The position numbers and the translations under genes were made by a program. From positions 1 to 64,000 of the forward strand of contig NZ_QTWS01000021.1 in assembly GCF_003461245.1 (NCBI RefSeq): DNA of 64,000 bases, given 5' to 3'. The DNA is from Blautia sp. AF19-10LB. Lineage in GTDB: Bacteria > Bacillota > Clostridia > Lachnospirales > Lachnospiraceae. Of the stretch, positions 33,661-42,730 are shown piece by piece. How positions within the stretch are numbered: position 1 is the first letter of the stretch; each line of letters begins with the position of its first letter. A model generated the notes under the pieces. That model was not told the DNA's origin. It saw only the letters and a program-made list of their open reading frames with translations, and searched no databases.

Positions 33661-33775
33661 AATAATCCAAATAATATCGTCTATACCAATCTCTCCTGTT
33701 CTTATTTATTTTTGTCTTCTCTGCTCCATCCAGAAAACTCCTTTTCCTCCGGTACTCAGGAAAGACAAAAGAAGA
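33661..33775. other. Intergenic stretch before the leader
   Basis: No reliable gene. A short minus frame (MYYRMVSVKRRHEE and on) spans a terminator and lacks an RBS. Confidence 0.4.
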
Positions 33776-33812
33776 CACAAAAAAAGCAGCCCGTTTAAAG
33801 CTGCTTTCTTCA
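33776..33812 (-). terminator. Intrinsic terminator
   Basis: AAAGCAGC (33783-33790) pairs with GCTGCTTT (33800-33807); minus strand T7 follows. It ends transcripts coming from the IS region. Confidence 0.65.
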
Positions 33813-33872
33813 TGCCTTCTTTTTACAGATACCATTCTATAATACATGGAATTCTATGTCAATATTACCTCG

Positions 33873-35142
33873 ATTGCAATACACGACAAACGCATGAATG
33901 GTTAGCAACTGCAAATTCTATTTTTTTCTACTTTTTAAGCTTCTAAAAGCTCTTCTAAATACTTAATTGGACGCAAACTTACTACGAACCTTTTCTTTCT
34001 CATTGACAACTTATGTCTTGATAGTTCTGCTGGTTTCAAAATACTCAGGCTCCATTTTCTTATAATGTTCAAATTTTGTGCCGCCATTTTATCGATTGTC
34101 GTATTTGCATCCTCCCGAAATGTTACATCCAAATGCCAATGCATACTTTCTATACTCCAATGACCTCGCACCGCTCGGCTGACTTCGTTGATATCCGTTT
34201 TTAAACTGCTTATAAAATATCGATATTCATACGTTATCTTTCCTGCTTTTTCTATTCGTTTCTTCTCCATTACAATGCTTCTCAGGCCTTTCCAATTCTT
34301 CTTTTGGCTCAGCCACCGGATATCTTCCGTCTGATAATACTCTCGGATCTCAATTTGCCCATGGGCTTTCTCACAGGTCTTCTTATATGCCCCCTTTTCG
34401 CGCATTTCTTTTTGAAACTCCTCATTCGAAAAGTATTCTTTTACATCTTCGTACATTATGTATTGATTTTTCTTCAATGCCAGAACATAATCCGCTCGTT
34501 TCTGCCTGATTTTTCCTGCGATCGCTGTCTGCGTTCCCATTGCATCAATCGTAATGATCTGACCCTTTATCTGGATTTTTTCCAACAGCTCTGGAATCGC
34601 TGTTATTTCATTGCTTTTTTCTTTGACTGCTTTCTGTCCCAGACAAAATCCATCTTCCTTACTCCATGCAGAAACAATGTGACTTGCTTTTTCTTCTCCA
34701 CGTTTATTCGAACACATCGTTTTTTCCATCTATGCAGATGATCTTCTTCAACAGTTCTCCATCATTTTTATCCAGCCGCTCCTGCCATTTTCCATAGAGC
34801 TGCTGCAGAATTTCGGGCGATATCATCCCCATGACACGCCGGATCGTATCATGAGAGGGGATTCCGTTTTTTAGTTCAATATACTTTCGAAGATAATCCT
34901 GATAGCTTTCTGCAAACAATGCCATCTCAACCCAGTCATCCGCATTCGCAAGAGTTGCAAACAACACAATGACAAGAATATCCTTCAACGTATGACGAAC
35001 CTTTGTCTGCTGACGAGTATCTTCAATGTATTCCATCCACTCTAATAATTCCTGCATAAATAACACCCCTTTTTCTTTTATTTTACTAGAAAAGGGGTGT
35101 GTTCACAATTTATTTACTCATGCGTTTGTCGTGGATTGCAAT
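33873..35142. mobile_element. ISAs1-family-like insertion sequence, 1270 bp
   Basis: Imperfect terminal inverted repeats: left 33873-33897 (ATTGCAATACACGACAAACG then CATGA) and right 35118-35142 (reverse complement, one mismatch). They enclose a single transposase gene. No clear target duplication. The transposase is frameshifted, so the copy is probably inactive. Confidence 0.7.
33935..35057 (-). pseudogene. ISAs1-type transposase, frameshifted
   Basis: N-terminal part (35057 to about 34704; DUF4372-like MQELLEWMEYIEDTRQQTKV, ending KIICIDGK) and C-terminal part (GHWSIESMHWHLDVTFREDA, DDE glutamate region) meet at a run of six A where one base too many shifts the frame. The needed shift is +1, so the A AAA AAC heptamer does not serve as a -1 slip site. 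Likely inactive, or an assembly artefact. Confidence 0.75.
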
Positions 35143-35244
35143 AGTGTCGCATATTGATTCCTTTTATCGAAGTGGTAAGGGCTACCGCGTTTTGGCGTAC
35201 CACTATCAAGGTCGTCGCGTTTCACGACACCCCTTTTGCATACA

Positions 35245-35279
35245 GAAAAACCGCCGTACAGGTTTCCCCCATACGGCGG
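35245..35279 (-). terminator. Terminator of the toxin-antitoxin operon
   Basis: CCGCCGTA (35251-35258) pairs with TACGGCGG (35272-35279); on the minus strand TTTTTCTG follows. Confidence 0.75.
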
Positions 35280-35287
35280 CAGAATGT

Positions 35288-35578
35288 TTATTTGCCGAAC
35301 AAGTCGCTGTGTGTACCAGTGCGGGCCAGCGTCAGCACCAGAACATCATCCTCTATGCGGTAGACAAGCAGCCAGTCCGGGAGAATATGACATTCCCGAT
35401 GACCTGCCCAATCGCCGGACAGGTCATGGTCGCGGTTCTTATCTGGCAGCGGTTCGCCCATTGCCAGCATTGCTACGACCTGCTCCAGCAGCTCGATCTT
35501 CAAGCCACGCTTGATGGCTCGTTTGTAGTCTTTTTTGAAACTGGTCGTGTACTTGACGGTATATTTAGTTTCTTTCAT
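35288..35578 (-). CDS. YafQ-type RelE/ParE toxin
   Basis: 96 residues. YKVKYTTSFKKDYKRAIKRG-like start (KYTVKYTTSFKKDYKRAIKR), DHDLSGDWAGHRECHILPDW and LLVYRIEDD with the C-terminal ARTGTHSDLFG, matching YafQ mRNA-cleaving toxins. His residues in HDL, GHRECH and GTHSDLF fit the acid-base set. Overlaps its antitoxin gene by four bases. Confidence 0.88.
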   Translation of the reverse strand: MKETKYTVKYTTSFKKDYKRAIKRGLKIELLEQVVAMLAMGEPLPDKNRDHDLSGDWAGHRECHILPDWLLVYRIEDDVLVLTLARTGTHSDLFGK

Positions 35579-35853
35579 CTTTTCAGGTCAGCAAACAACT
35601 CGTCAAGGTCATTGAAGCCCTTTACAGACGGGTCTTTTGCAATCCTTTCCGCTTCCAGCATGGCAGCAACCGTTTCTTTGTTCGGCTGTTCCAGCCTTAC
35701 TTCAAAGGGAATGCCGCCTTCACGAAGCGACTGGCGCACAAAGATGTTAAACGCCGTAGTCAGATTCATTCCAAGTTCAGTAAACAGTGCGTCCGCCTGC
35801 GCTTTCAAATCTGCGTCCATGCGGATACTGATGTTTGTGGTATTTCTAGCCAT
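35575..35853 (-). CDS. DinJ/RelB-family antitoxin
   Basis: 92 residues. N-terminal ribbon-helix-helix (NISIRMDADLKAQADALFTE, GMNLTTAFNIFVRQSL) for DNA binding and a C-terminal tail that wraps the toxin. Translationally coupled to the YafQ-like gene. Its promoter contains a direct repeat that may be the operator. GC is higher than the surroundings, as in a mobile cassette. Confidence 0.88.
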   Translation of the reverse strand: MARNTTNISIRMDADLKAQADALFTELGMNLTTAFNIFVRQSLREGGIPFEVRLEQPNKETVAAMLEAERIAKDPSVKGFNDLDELFADLKR

Positions 35854-35893
35854 ACGATCAACCCCTTTCTGCTGGCAATTATAGTATATGCCA

Positions 35894-35924
35894 TTTGCAC
35901 GAAGAAAACAATACTTTGCACGAA
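35894..35924 (-). promoter_or_regulatory. TA promoter with 10-bp direct repeats
   Basis: TTCGTGCAAA (minus strand) occurs at 35894-35903 and 35915-35924, 21 bp apart (two helical turns). A -35 TTGTTT and -10 TATACT flank one copy at 17-base spacing. Likely operator of the DinJ-like repressor. Confidence 0.55.
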
Positions 35925-36028
35925 TATTTAATAATAAATTTATTCAATGAGGTTAACTGCACTATAAAGCCTGTATAACAGAAGGATTTGGTGGTGATAA
36001 TAATTGCCTGATTCCTGTGGCCTTTTAG

Positions 36029-36685
36029 TTATTTGTAGTCCCTTCCTGCCCGCCTCATAGCAAGCTCCATCTCATATATATTTGTTTCATTGTAGAGTTT
36101 TTCTTTTTGCCCGCCAAGCTTGATTGTCCGCAAATAAGATAACCGGGTATTTTGCGTATTTTTGATATAAGTAGATTTTATATAGCAATTCTCAGGATTC
36201 ACAGTCGTATAAAGCAGAGCATCGTTTTCAAGGATCTCCAATGGGCGTAAGTTATGTGATGTAAAGATCAATTGTCCTTTAGCTTTATCCTGCATAACTT
36301 CCAGGCATTCTCCCAATAAATACTCATAAATACCAGAATCCAGCTCGTCTACCACAAGGCAATAAGACTCCCTGTTATAGCAGGCAACTAAATTACTGCA
36401 AATAGAAATCAGCTTCTTTATTCCTGCGGATTCATACAAAAGCGGAATCCGGTTCTCTCCACGCATGGCAATGATTTCAAACTGCACTCCGTCTTTTCCA
36501 TCCTTCAATAGCTTATCAAACGCATTATAAATTTCTATATTGATCTCAGGAATTAATGATTTCATTACAATATTGATCTGCTTGATCATATATCTGAAAT
36601 ACGATTCCTCCCTGTAAATACCAATCTGTTCAACAAAGCAATTAAAATTTATTCTTCTCAGTGGTCTTAATATATAGTTTATCAA
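36029..36685 (-). pseudogene. C-terminal half of an AAA/OLD-like ATPase
   Basis: 218 codons with the helical region, ABC-type signature-like ESAGIKKLISICSNL, Walker B CLVVDELDSGIYEYLL and FTSHNLRPLEIL. The N-terminal P-loop half is missing. Upstream of 36685 the sense continues in another frame (LYFDKLYI) to the IS relic at 36727, and past it (about 37336-37350). So the gene was truncated and later hit by an IS. Families like this include abortive-infection ATPases. Confidence 0.6.
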
Positions 36686-36726
36686 AATATAGAAGAAATG
36701 GATATATATTTTCTTTTAATATTTTT

Positions 36727-37335
36727 CTCAACTTTCCCACCAGCAAAACTGGCATAAACAGTTGATTTTTCAACTAAAAAGAATGGTCCGCTTTGAAGGT
36801 GCGAGAAATATTTTTGGCTCTTTAGTAGTCACTACCAAAACAGGAATTCCTGTTAAGATCGTTTTCGTACGAAACCGCAATAAGAAGAGTGAATGTCTGT
36901 ATCTCTTAAGCACAGACGTTTCTTTAAGTGATACTGAGATCGTACGGATTTATGGAAACAGATGGTCTATCGAATGTTTTTTCAGACCATCAAAATCCTT
37001 TCTGAAGTTAGGCACTGAATTTCAGAGCCATAATTATGGTGCAATGGTAAGCCATACGACTATTGTATTTACAAGATATATCATTCTGGAATGGATCCGC
37101 AGGAACCAAAATGACCAGAAAACGTATGGCGTATTATTCTTAATGTTCTGCGATGATATCCAGGACATGGACTTAACCAGTGCACTGCAGAGCCTTATGG
37201 CTCTGTTTGTGGAGCACATTTTAACATTATCTACTGATATTACATCCATCATAAAATGTAAAATAAGTGAATGGATTGCATCTCAAGCCGCATTTATTCG
37301 GGCTTTATTTAGAGATATCAGCTGGGAAAGTTGAG
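36727..37335. mobile_element. Deleted IS relic with terminal repeats and target duplication
   Basis: Inverted repeats CTCAACTTTCCCA (36727-36739) and TGGGAAAGTTGAG (37323-37335), 609 bp apart, flanked on both sides by TATTTTT. Inside is only the C-terminal part of a transposase; the middle and N-terminus are deleted. Confidence 0.7.
36762..37334 (+). pseudogene. C-terminal fragment of a DDE transposase (IS4-like)
   Basis: 190 codons. IYGNRWSIECFFRPSKSFLK and HTTIVFTRYIILEWIRRNQ are typical of DDE transposases with the catalytic Glu in SIE. No N-terminal catalytic Asp region and no RBS. Remnant inside the IS relic. Confidence 0.7.
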
Positions 37336-37361
37336 TATTTTTCTAAAAAAGCTTTATTTTA

Positions 37362-37736
37362 TCACTCTCCAGTCACCGGACGCATCATGGAAAGCAGCTC
37401 CTTCCGGTAATGATCGGCCTTTTCCTGATTGCCCTGTTCTTTCCGTACCATCTTTGTGATTCCCGGATACTGTCCCGGGAAGCTTTCCAGCATGATACCA
37501 TCTCCATAGATCAGGTAAACATCTCCGTCTGTCATATCTTCCTCTGTCAGCTTCTTTCCATTCTCATCCGTAAGCTTATCCGGTATCGTTCCGGAGAAAA
37601 TCGTGTCCGTGTCCAGATCCGCAAAATACCAGCTGTTATCATCTGGATGAAAATACACTGCTGTCATCGGCTTTTCCCCGCATCCCGCCAGACAGAACAT
37701 AACAAGTACCGTCAGCATCACGATCCATTTTTTCAT
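37362..37736 (-). CDS. Lipoprotein, DUF3221-like
   Basis: 124 residues. Signal peptide with lipobox LAGCGEK (Cys19). The mature domain has VYFHPDDNSWYFADLDTD, GDVYLIYGDGIMLESFPGQY and a basic C-terminus, resembling DUF3221 OB-fold lipoproteins. RBS AGGAGGTGG. Function unknown. Confidence 0.6.
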   Translation of the reverse strand: MKKWIVMLTVLVMFCLAGCGEKPMTAVYFHPDDNSWYFADLDTDTIFSGTIPDKLTDENGKKLTEEDMTDGDVYLIYGDGIMLESFPGQYPGITKMVRKEQGNQEKADHYRKELLSMMRPVTGE

Positions 37737-37876
37737 TATTCCACCTCCTAGTCTCTGTCAGTATTTGATTATTTCGACTTCACACCGTGCTAGCACCATG
37801 AAAAACATTAATATTACTGACTTCTACAATGTTTTTTATCTGGCACTACCATTAGTGGGAGATTTTTGATATAAAT

Positions 37877-38854
37877 TTAATTGATCGTTGGAAGTACTTC
37901 CATAACCTGATCAATCACTTCCACAATTCTCTGTATATCCATATTTTCTTTTACATCAGAACTATCATTCACGTTCAAACCATCTTGCCAGTCCTGGACA
38001 ATCGATACTGCCGGGATATTCACTAATGCAAACGGATAATGGTCACTGTTGGTTGCCATTGTCAGGAAAAATCTGTCACTGGGTGTAAATAGTTCTGACA
38101 TACTGTTTTTATTTAATTCTGCCAGTTTTTTCAATCCCTCATCATCATATTCCGCATTGTCTGGTCTTTTGTTTCCTTCGATCATCGCCATATAACCCAA
38201 ATCACTTTTTTCTGCAATAGTATCAATATTTATTACTCCGATGATCTGTTTCCGCTCGTCCTCCGTCAGCTTACCAACATACCATCTTGAACCCAGCATA
38301 TATTTCTCTTCGCCCGAGAACAGGATGAATTTTATATTATACGGCATCTCTGTATCTTTTAAAATCCTTGCCAGTTCAAGCACTGCTGCCACTCCGGAAC
38401 CGTTATCATTGGCGCCCACCGAATCTTCTGCACTGTCATAATGGGCACTTATGATCAGATTTTTTGTGGTATCAATGGATGAGTTTTTTGTCACAATGAT
38501 ATTTTCACCAATGCCGTCAACAATTGCATTCTCGGCTGTTGATGCCAGAAACACATCCGCCTGCGAGGAATGCCTTATTGCATTCTCATTGTTTTCATCG
38601 TTATATTCGAATTTCTGGTATTCTATATTGTCATATCCCAGATTGCCAAAATATTCACTAATATATTCTTTTACGTTCTGTATTGCATCAGAATTTATTG
38701 GATGCGGTTCAGAAGTGATTTCATCGATGATCTGTTCAATATTCTGTTCCAAAGGCTCTATTATTGTACCGGTCTGGGTAACACTCTCCGCCATTGTCTG
38801 AATTGGTGCTATTAATGATATAACCATAATTAAGGCAATTGTAATTTTTTTCAT
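37877..38854 (-). CDS. Secreted M28-family zinc aminopeptidase
   Basis: 325 residues with a signal peptide (1-22, ending TMAES). Dizinc site: His138 and Asp140 (SAHYDS), Asp150 (GANDNGSG), Glu182/Glu183 (FSGEEK), Asp211, His272 (NSDHYPF). Cleaves N-terminal residues from peptides outside the cell. RBS GAGGGAG. Stand-alone gene. Confidence 0.88.
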   Translation of the reverse strand: MKKITIALIMVISLIAPIQTMAESVTQTGTIIEPLEQNIEQIIDEITSEPHPINSDAIQNVKEYISEYFGNLGYDNIEYQKFEYNDENNENAIRHSSQADVFLASTAENAIVDGIGENIIVTKNSSIDTTKNLIISAHYDSAEDSVGANDNGSGVAAVLELARILKDTEMPYNIKFILFSGEEKYMLGSRWYVGKLTEDERKQIIGVINIDTIAEKSDLGYMAMIEGNKRPDNAEYDDEGLKKLAELNKNSMSELFTPSDRFFLTMATNSDHYPFALVNIPAVSIVQDWQDGLNVNDSSDVKENMDIQRIVEVIDQVMEVLPTIN

Positions 38855-39287
38855 TTGTGAGCTCCCTCATTTTACCAAGTATTAATCAGTATCTTTTATC
38901 CAATAACTTTCCATGCAGAACCATAGGCTACAACGAAAGCTTTTTTCCATACCATAAACATTATCATGTGATATACTTCTGCCAATTAAATCTCAGATTT
39001 TGAAAAAGGGACAGACATTGATAAATTTACTTAGTTCCATTCTGGGCTATGCACGGAACATTACAACCACATGATCAAAAAACAGTAAATCTGATATTCA
39101 AATATACATTGTGATCCTTTTTTTAACAAAATAAGCTTTTTTATCATTTATGTTATCAACTGATACTATTATACCATGAACTGCATCACCAACCAAGTGT
39201 TCTTTTTTGCTTTTACAGCGTTCGTACAGTGCTTTTACAATTCATTGCACATCTGTAAAGGAAAGAGACTTCTTGCTATATATTATG
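38855..39287. other. Intergenic region with one candidate promoter
   Basis: No gene seen. On the minus strand a promoter-like pair TTGGTT (39191-39196), 17 bases, TATAAT (39168-39173) could drive the peptidase gene with a leader of about 300 bases. Confidence 0.4.
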
Positions 39288-39995
39288 TTAAATTCCTGAA
39301 AGTATTTTCTTTGCGTTCTCCAGATTATTTTTTCCATTTATTTTTAGATATACTTTACTGATCTCAGAAGGCTCTCCTATTTCTCTGCAGAGATCCTGTG
39401 CCTGGGAAATGGGTATGTAGATTTCGTTGCCTTCTATTACTACAGCGGCTTTACAGGGCATGTATGAGGTCTGCGGTTCTCTTGCGGAATTGCCGGATAA
39501 GGTAGTAAGATCATCTGTGGCTTTGGAAGTATCTTTTTCTTTTTCATCCAGGGAATAAAAAATATTCAGGTTTTCACCCATCTCTAAAAATTTTTCCTGT
39601 TGCTTTTTTGAAATGGCATGATTATTATAGTCTTTCATATCCTGCAGGGAACCATTTCCCAGCAATAACAATGGCATCTTCCCCAGTTCATTCTGAGTTG
39701 GATTTTTTCCAAACGCATTCATATTAATTCCTAAAAAAGTCGTTGTTTCCGTATAATCTTCAATTTTGATGACAACCGGGACTTCTATGACTGGCCAGAT
39801 TTCTTTTATACCTTTTATCTTCTTCGCTTTCTGCAAAAAATCTTCATCATAAGCCAGATCTCCAAGTGGGAGCAACACAGTAAATTGCCGTTTTTCTTCT
39901 TTCATGCCCGCCAGCAACATCACTAATAATGTCAATATCAATGACAGCAGAAGTATGACAAATAAGGTAAAGCTGTCTATTTTTTTTCTTTTCAA
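39288..39995 (-). CDS. Membrane-anchored protein of the ABC/two-component operon
   Basis: 235 residues. One N-terminal TM helix (about 10-30), then an extracellular alpha/beta domain with KKIKGIKEIWPVIEVPVVIK and TTTFLGINMNAFG, resembling the outside domain of MacB/FtsX-type permeases but without the further TM helices. ATG overlaps the previous stop (ATGA). Last gene of the operon. Role unknown. Confidence 0.55.
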   Translation of the reverse strand: MKRKKIDSFTLFVILLLSLILTLLVMLLAGMKEEKRQFTVLLPLGDLAYDEDFLQKAKKIKGIKEIWPVIEVPVVIKIEDYTETTTFLGINMNAFGKNPTQNELGKMPLLLLGNGSLQDMKDYNNHAISKKQQEKFLEMGENLNIFYSLDEKEKDTSKATDDLTTLSGNSAREPQTSYMPCKAAVVIEGNEIYIPISQAQDLCREIGEPSEISKVYLKINGKNNLENAKKILSGI

Positions 39996-41287
39996 TGAGA
40001 AGCCGCCTTTCTCACTTCTTCGAGAAGGATATTTTTCTTATGAAGCTTTCTGACCAGAATCAAGATTATGGAAATAAGCAGTACTGCAACAACTGCAACT
40101 ATGGAATACCACCAGTTATTGGTTTTCTCCTGGTCATCTTCAACCTTTAAAGACTTTATCTGGGTTTCTTTGATTTCAGAATCGAATTTTATTTCGTCCT
40201 CATACGATTTGCCATCGGCATCCTCATACGTAAGGATTAATTGACCTGCACATTTTCCTGTTTTTCCTTTTACATATATGCGAAGACTTCCCTGGGATAA
40301 ATCTCCGGCCTCTATGGTCCCTAAGAATGCAGTATCGTTTGAACTTAATTCATCAGCCTTTAAGCTGACACTTGCATTGTATATTTTGTCTCTTCCGAGA
40401 TTCATTGCTTTTACCGGGATCTCTACTGTATCCATAGTGTATAAAACAGATGGAATATCTGAAGCTTCCAGCTTAACACGAACCGGTTGGATGATCTGAA
40501 AAGACAGTAATTCTGTACCGGTGGTTGCCGTTGCTTTCGAATCTTCATAATCCAGAGAAAAAGTAATGACAGCCTGGCCAGGATCACAGTTTTCTGTTAT
40601 AGTAATCATCTGTTCCAAAGTAATTGCTTCACCAGGAGCCAGGACTTGTACATAAAAAGAGTTTTTCTCAAATTCGATTCCTTTGTTCTCTGTAGAAAGG
40701 GAAATTTTTAAACCAAATACATTTTGACTGCAGCTTTTATTTCGAAATGTCAGCGACATTTCTGGTGTAGAACCAGCCTCCAATCGTCCACCTGAAAGAT
40801 TGCTGTCTTCTAATAATACCTGAGGTTTATGTAATATTTTTTCACTTGATGAGTCTGATGTTGAATTACCTCCTCCCCCACCGCCCGAATACCCGTTGTC
40901 TATAACCGGATCTGTTATCTGCGGGGCGTCACCGTCCTCCGGATTATCACTGTCTATTACAACATGAAAAGGATTCGATTTAGAACCATCACCAAAGTCA
41001 TCTCCTGATGTGAAAATATCCGGATCCGGATTTTCTTTATCGGTATCAGCTTTATCAGGAGTCTTTTCATCCTCTGCCGGAGGTTCGGTACTTGTAGAAT
41101 CATCCTCTTTTTTATCAAGGGTTAACGAGTTGTCATTCTCATAAGATACGGACGGATCTGAGTCCGTAAATCCTTCTTCAGCAGATGTAATCTCCGTGTT
41201 TTGAGGCTCTGTGGCAAAAACGGTAGCCGGAAGAAATATTATTGTCGTACACAATACTAATGCCGTTTTTACAAATAAATTTTTCAT
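39992..41287 (-). CDS. Surface protein with Ig-like domains and C-terminal TM
   Basis: 431 residues. Signal peptide (1-25, ending VFATE), acidic Pro/Ser/Thr linker, a GGGGGN stretch, then NPCBM/CARDB-like beta domains (SLTFRNKSCSQNVFGLKISL, QPVRVKLEASDIPSVLYTMD) and one TM near residues 395-415 with a basic tail. No sortase motif. Overlaps the ATPase stop by one base. It probably presents or buffers the substrate of the ABC system at the surface. Confidence 0.65.
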   Translation of the reverse strand: MKNLFVKTALVLCTTIIFLPATVFATEPQNTEITSAEEGFTDSDPSVSYENDNSLTLDKKEDDSTSTEPPAEDEKTPDKADTDKENPDPDIFTSGDDFGDGSKSNPFHVVIDSDNPEDGDAPQITDPVIDNGYSGGGGGGNSTSDSSSEKILHKPQVLLEDSNLSGGRLEAGSTPEMSLTFRNKSCSQNVFGLKISLSTENKGIEFEKNSFYVQVLAPGEAITLEQMITITENCDPGQAVITFSLDYEDSKATATTGTELLSFQIIQPVRVKLEASDIPSVLYTMDTVEIPVKAMNLGRDKIYNASVSLKADELSSNDTAFLGTIEAGDLSQGSLRIYVKGKTGKCAGQLILTYEDADGKSYEDEIKFDSEIKETQIKSLKVEDDQEKTNNWWYSIVAVVAVLLISIILILVRKLHKKNILLEEVRKAASH

Positions 41288-42006
41288 TATCGGGCAGTCC
41301 TTTCTCTTAAAACTCCTCCATCCATTTCATATACATGGTCACATAAGATTCTGATATCCTCTTCATTATGGCTTGCCAGCAAAATGGTTTTTCCTGCTGC
41401 TTTTAAATCCAACAGTAGTTCTCTTATCTCTTCCACGCCATGTTTATCCAGTCCATTAAACGGCTCATCCAAGATCAAAAAAAGAGGATCTTCCATAATG
41501 GCCTGTGCAATACCAAGGCGTTGACGCATTCCAAGGGAATATTTTCCGACTGGTTTCTTCATGTCCGGATCCAATCCTACCCTTTTTAAGACTATGCGGA
41601 TATCGGCCTTCGAAATCCGGCCATTCATGTCTGCCAGGATCTCCAGATTTTTAAAGCCCGTATATTGTGTAAGAAAACCGGGAGTCTCGATAATAACTCC
41701 AAGACTTTCAGGAAAATCCACATCATGGCCTATTTTTTTTCCAAATACAAAAATAGTGCCCGTAGTTACAGGGAGAAACCCACAGATGCATTTCATAAGA
41801 ACGGTCTTTCCGGAACCGTTATTTCCAACAATCCCATAGACGTTCCCTGTTTTCAAGGAAAGATTTACTTCCTGTAACACGATGTCTTCACCGAAACGTT
41901 TGGTCACGTGTTCTATTTTTACGCAGGTGTTCTGCATCATTCCACTTACTCTTTCCAGATCACAGGCCAGATTAAATGTCCCTTCAGATTTCTTCCAATC
42001 TTCCAT
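41287..42006 (-). CDS. ABC transporter ATP-binding protein
   Basis: 239 residues from the ATG at 42006, chosen because GGAGGTG lies inside the end of the permease gene. Walker A GNNGSGKT, signature YSLGMRQR, Walker B LFLILDEP and SHNEED. Partner permeases are the two genes upstream. In the same operon as a kinase-regulator pair, so probably a peptide-sensing or export system. Confidence 0.85.
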   Translation of the reverse strand: MEDWKKSEGTFNLACDLERVSGMMQNTCVKIEHVTKRFGEDIVLQEVNLSLKTGNVYGIVGNNGSGKTVLMKCICGFLPVTTGTIFVFGKKIGHDVDFPESLGVIIETPGFLTQYTGFKNLEILADMNGRISKADIRIVLKRVGLDPDMKKPVGKYSLGMRQRLGIAQAIMEDPLFLILDEPFNGLDKHGVEEIRELLLDLKAAGKTILLASHNEEDIRILCDHVYEMDGGVLRERTAR

Positions 42007-42712
42007 ATAAAACACCTCCCAGAATTCCCAGCATTACTAATAAAAACAACAGTAGAAATAGCCAAACTCCTATTTTGTCCGGTCCCCAATTTTCATCAGC
42101 CAGTATCCATTCTACTGGATAAAACCATATCTGATTCTTAAAATAGCGGTCATGAAGGATAATTCCGAAATAAAAGCTTACAAAAGGGATTCCATATGCC
42201 ATGTAAGCAGAATCCCATAAAATCCCGCAGCTTCCACCGAAAGTACTTATGATACTTCCGATAAGTCCTGTCCGAAATGCCTTCATGAGTAAGTCCAGAA
42301 GTGCTTCTTTCTGAATAGCACCCTTTATCTCCAGCGGATAGAACACAATAAAATTGATAAAAAGTACCGTTAGTATAGATAACGTCCAGACCATAAAACC
42401 AGATACCATAATGGAAAAAACTTTACCTTCGATATACTGTCTGCGAGTCGTTCTGGGAAGTATCTCCTTTAAAAATCCACTTTTATATTCTTGCAGAATG
42501 GAATCACTCCATGGCAATACGGCTGCTACCGGAATGGCAAAAGATACTGCCTGACTTTTTAAGGAACCTTCCAGTATACTGATAAAAGTACCACATGTCA
42601 GTGCTTTTTTTAAGCTGGGATAAGTTTGTCCAATGGCTATGGAAATGCAGGCTGTCAGCCATGCTGCCAGAAAATTCTTATTAAAAAACATACGTTTTGT
42701 TTCACCCCACAT
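41984..42712 (-). CDS. ABC-2 type permease subunit
   Basis: 242 residues with six hydrophobic segments. Starts MWGETKRMFFNKNFLAAWLT; the cytoplasmic loop has EYKSGFLKEILPRTTRRQYI, typical of ABC-2 lantibiotic-immunity-like permeases. Overlaps the ATPase start by about 23 bases. Partner of the permease at 42731. Confidence 0.7.
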   Translation of the reverse strand: MWGETKRMFFNKNFLAAWLTACISIAIGQTYPSLKKALTCGTFISILEGSLKSQAVSFAIPVAAVLPWSDSILQEYKSGFLKEILPRTTRRQYIEGKVFSIMVSGFMVWTLSILTVLFINFIVFYPLEIKGAIQKEALLDLLMKAFRTGLIGSIISTFGGSCGILWDSAYMAYGIPFVSFYFGIILHDRYFKNQIWFYPVEWILADENWGPDKIGVWLFLLLFLLVMLGILGGVLYGRLEEI

Positions 42713-42730
42713 AGGTTTTCCCCCTTCCGA

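Noticed and set aside
34690..34735. Programmed -1 frameshift in the IS transposase (A AAA AAC present)
   Set aside because: The second part is in the +1 frame, not -1, so the slippery heptamer does not join the two parts.
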